From Cohnella nanjingensis (GTDB taxonomy: Bacteria; Bacillota; Bacilli; Paenibacillales; Paenibacillaceae): 64,000 nt of DNA. Made by a program: the position numbers and the translations under genes. The notes beneath the pieces are model-generated. The model made no database searches. It saw nothing but the letters and a program-made list of their open reading frames with translations, and was not told the origin of the DNA. Position 1 is the first letter of the stretch. The number at the start of each line of letters is the position of its first letter. The DNA lies in the NCBI RefSeq assembly GCF_014212125.1, contig NZ_JACJVP010000041.1:143766-207765 (forward strand), read 5' to 3'. This document shows, piece after piece, positions 62,441 to 64,000 of this stretch.

Positions 62441-64000
62441 TTATTCCTTCACAGCAACTTTCCGAATGATCACGCAGTCATCCAAACCGTTCTTCGGCAC
62501 AAATTCAATCGTTGCCAGCTTTTTCTCCGGGAATGGATGGGCGAGAACGATCCGAAAGTATGTTTTCGCTCCTTCGCGCACAGGCAAAGCCGTATAGCTG
62601 ACCTCAATCAGCGATCGATCGAACTCGTATACGTCGAATTCATCGGACATCCGGGTCGTCCACGATCTGTCGTAATGGGAGATGTTTTCTCCGTATTTTA
62701 CGGGATAGACCGTCTCTGAACCGTCCTCGAACGTTAGGCGATAATCGCCCAACTCGTCCCGCTCCGGCTCGATGAACGTGCCGTCGAAAAACCATGCGAA
62801 ATCGCGGTTAAAAGTCGTGGCATGCGTAATTTCAATGTGCGGCCTGGATAAAACGTCAAGATTCTTGTACCGGAATAAATCGGCGAAAGCTTCCTCGGCA
62901 AGTTCGGCAAACTCCCCCTCCTCGTACCCTTCCCGCCAAAACATCCTGCAGCAGTACGCCATGTTGAAGAAAATCCCGTTTCTCTGCAAGTAATCTTCCC
63001 GGAGCGCGCTCCAATTCGAGATGCTCGCCCCCTGCACGCCCCGCGACAATCTTCTGCTCCACTCGGGTATTCCCGGCCCTTCGAAATTCCCGTACGCCAA
63101 ATCCAAATCGCGGCTTAAATATTCCTCATCGTATGCCCGGGGCATCGACCAATACCAGTGCATGACGCGTATACTGCGAGGAATGAAATCGATCGCACGG
63201 TAAGTAGGCGGCACAAACTGAATAAAGTTACCGTCCTTGTCGCGAATCGCGTGCGCTGCGCCGCCATAAGCATTGCCGCGCTTGCTGATGCAATTAATCA
63301 GTTTATCGCTCCAGATCATCGACTGAATGCCTTTACCCGCCAAGTAATCATGAATCTTGCTCAAATCTTCCGCATAGATTTCGGCCGCATCCTTGCCCTT
63401 GCATCGATCGCAGACGCCTATAGAGTAATATTCGTCATGCCCGACATGAATCGTATCCGGTTGGAACACGTCTGCGACTTCGTCCAGCACATCGAACAGA
63501 AGCTCGTAGCTTGCCGGATTCGAAGGACAGTACGTATCCGGGTAAGCATCGTCCGTTCTCTCCGCCAGCTCCGGATGCCTAGTCAACAAATAGTCGCAAT
63601 GGCTAAGCGAGGGAACTTCCGGAATAACGGACAGACCTCTTTCCTTGCAATAAGCGACCAGACTCCGGACGGTCTCCTGCGTAAGCCAGCCTCCCCCTCC
63701 ATTCTCGCAGTGAATGGAATTTTTCGCCCATCTAGAGCCATTCTGAATTTCCGTCGCTTTGCCCGAATATTCGCGCATCTCCCGGCAGTAGGCTTCCCAT
63801 CCCTCGTTCATTTCCGGATGCCGCTTATATTCCATCGCCCCTCCAACTTCAAGAACGATCGTGTTATAGCGATAATAACAGGCCATATCGATAAAGGACT
63901 TAAAAAACGTTAAATCTTCTTGGGCGGGGAGATAGACTTTCAGTCCGCGAAACGAGCATAAAGGAACGTTGTAAATCAACCCTTTCCGCAGAAAACCGTC
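62441..64000 (-). CDS. GH20-like glycoside hydrolase (N terminus outside window)
   Basis: At least 519 residues; the open frame continues past the window end. The catalytic barrel begins FRGLKVYLP, and the GH20 Asp-Glu pair is in TIHVGHDEYYSIG. Other conserved parts are SVIPEVPSLSHCDYLL and MIWSDKLIN. GH20 enzymes are beta-N-acetylhexosaminidases that use substrate assistance, so this protein probably cuts terminal GlcNAc or GalNAc, though the distinct C-terminal half leaves room for another sugar. A TTG at 63979 is a possible start, but seven more in-frame codons reach the edge without a stop, so I treat it as partial. It is upstream of the GH78 gene. Confidence 0.8.
   Translation of the reverse strand, partial: DGFLRKGLIYNVPLCSFRGLKVYLPAQEDLTFFKSFIDMACYYRYNTIVLEVGGAMEYKRHPEMNEGWEAYCREMREYSGKATEIQNGSRWAKNSIHCENGGGGWLTQETVRSLVAYCKERGLSVIPEVPSLSHCDYLLTRHPELAERTDDAYPDTYCPSNPASYELLFDVLDEVADVFQPDTIHVGHDEYYSIGVCDRCKGKDAAEIYAEDLSKIHDYLAGKGIQSMIWSDKLINCISKRGNAYGGAAHAIRDKDGNFIQFVPPTYRAIDFIPRSIRVMHWYWSMPRAYDEEYLSRDLDLAYGNFEGPGIPEWSRRLSRGVQGASISNWSALREDYLQRNGIFFNMAYCCRMFWREGYEEGEFAELAEEAFADLFRYKNLDVLSRPHIEITHATTFNRDFAWFFDGTFIEPERDELGDYRLTFEDGSETVYPVKYGENISHYDRSWTTRMSDEFDVYEFDRSLIEVSYTALPVREGAKTYFRIVLAHPFPEKKLATIEFVPKNGLDDCVIIRKVAVKE

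Overview
The window looks like chromosome from a high-GC, spore-forming, SLH-bearing Firmicute of the Paenibacillaceae (Paenibacillus/Cohnella type). This is inferred from strong GGAGG ribosome-binding sites, frequent TTG/GTG starts, SLH-domain surface proteins, a CotA-like laccase, a Spo0E-like peptide, and several Gfo/Idh plus TIM-barrel epimerase modules with AraC regulators. No insertion sequence, prophage, CRISPR array or rRNA was seen.

Layout. 1-7.1 kb: carbohydrate-type module (divergent lipoprotein, LysR regulator, Gfo/Idh oxidoreductase, two TIM-barrel isomerases, AraC regulator, MATE exporter) with two tandem-repeat arrays, of 13 bp and 51 bp. 7.1-8.9 kb: DUF1801, DinB and DUF1796 proteins. 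8.9-24.9 kb: a long minus-strand biosynthetic cluster. 25.1-28.0 kb: histidine kinase and SARP-type response regulator. 28.3-36 kb: mixed region with a VWA lipoprotein, HEAT protein, MalT-like LuxR regulator, small proteins, a decayed DoxX gene, an XRE regulator and a GNAT enzyme. 36.1-39.7 kb: heterodimeric ABC exporter. 39.8-47.6 kb: two very large SLH surface proteins. 47.7-49.8 kb: OmpR-type two-component system. 49.9-53.3 kb: laccase, SRPBCC/ArsR pair and azoreductase. 53.8-56.0 kb: PhoX-like phosphatase. 56.3-59.1 kb: a second AraC, Gfo/Idh and epimerase module. 59.2-64 kb: GNAT enzyme, GH78 rhamnosidase and a GH20-like enzyme cut by the window end.

The most interesting system is the 8.9-24.9 kb cluster. 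It holds a RiPP precursor with a nitrile-hydratase-like leader ending in Gly-Gly, a complete NHLM-type export set (two ABC proteins, one with a C39 peptidase, plus an HlyD adaptor) and a LivK-like binding lipoprotein. Directly downstream is a translationally coupled run: symporter, GNAT-like enzyme, ketosynthase/chain-length-factor fusion, acyl carrier protein, FabG, a pseudo-SDR, AcpS and a solute-binding lipoprotein. No lanthipeptide, YcaO or radical-SAM enzyme is present. The reading offered here is that the ketosynthase/ACP/FabG/AcpS set builds a dedicated acyl chain, the GNAT-like protein transfers it to the single lysine in the core peptide, and the NHLM machinery cleaves and exports a lipidated peptide. 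The gene content is read from the sequence; the acyl-peptide product is inference.

Limits: all functional calls come from reading translated sequence and motifs without database searches. Starts were chosen from ribosome-binding sites and family-typical N termini, so several begin downstream of the longest open frame.
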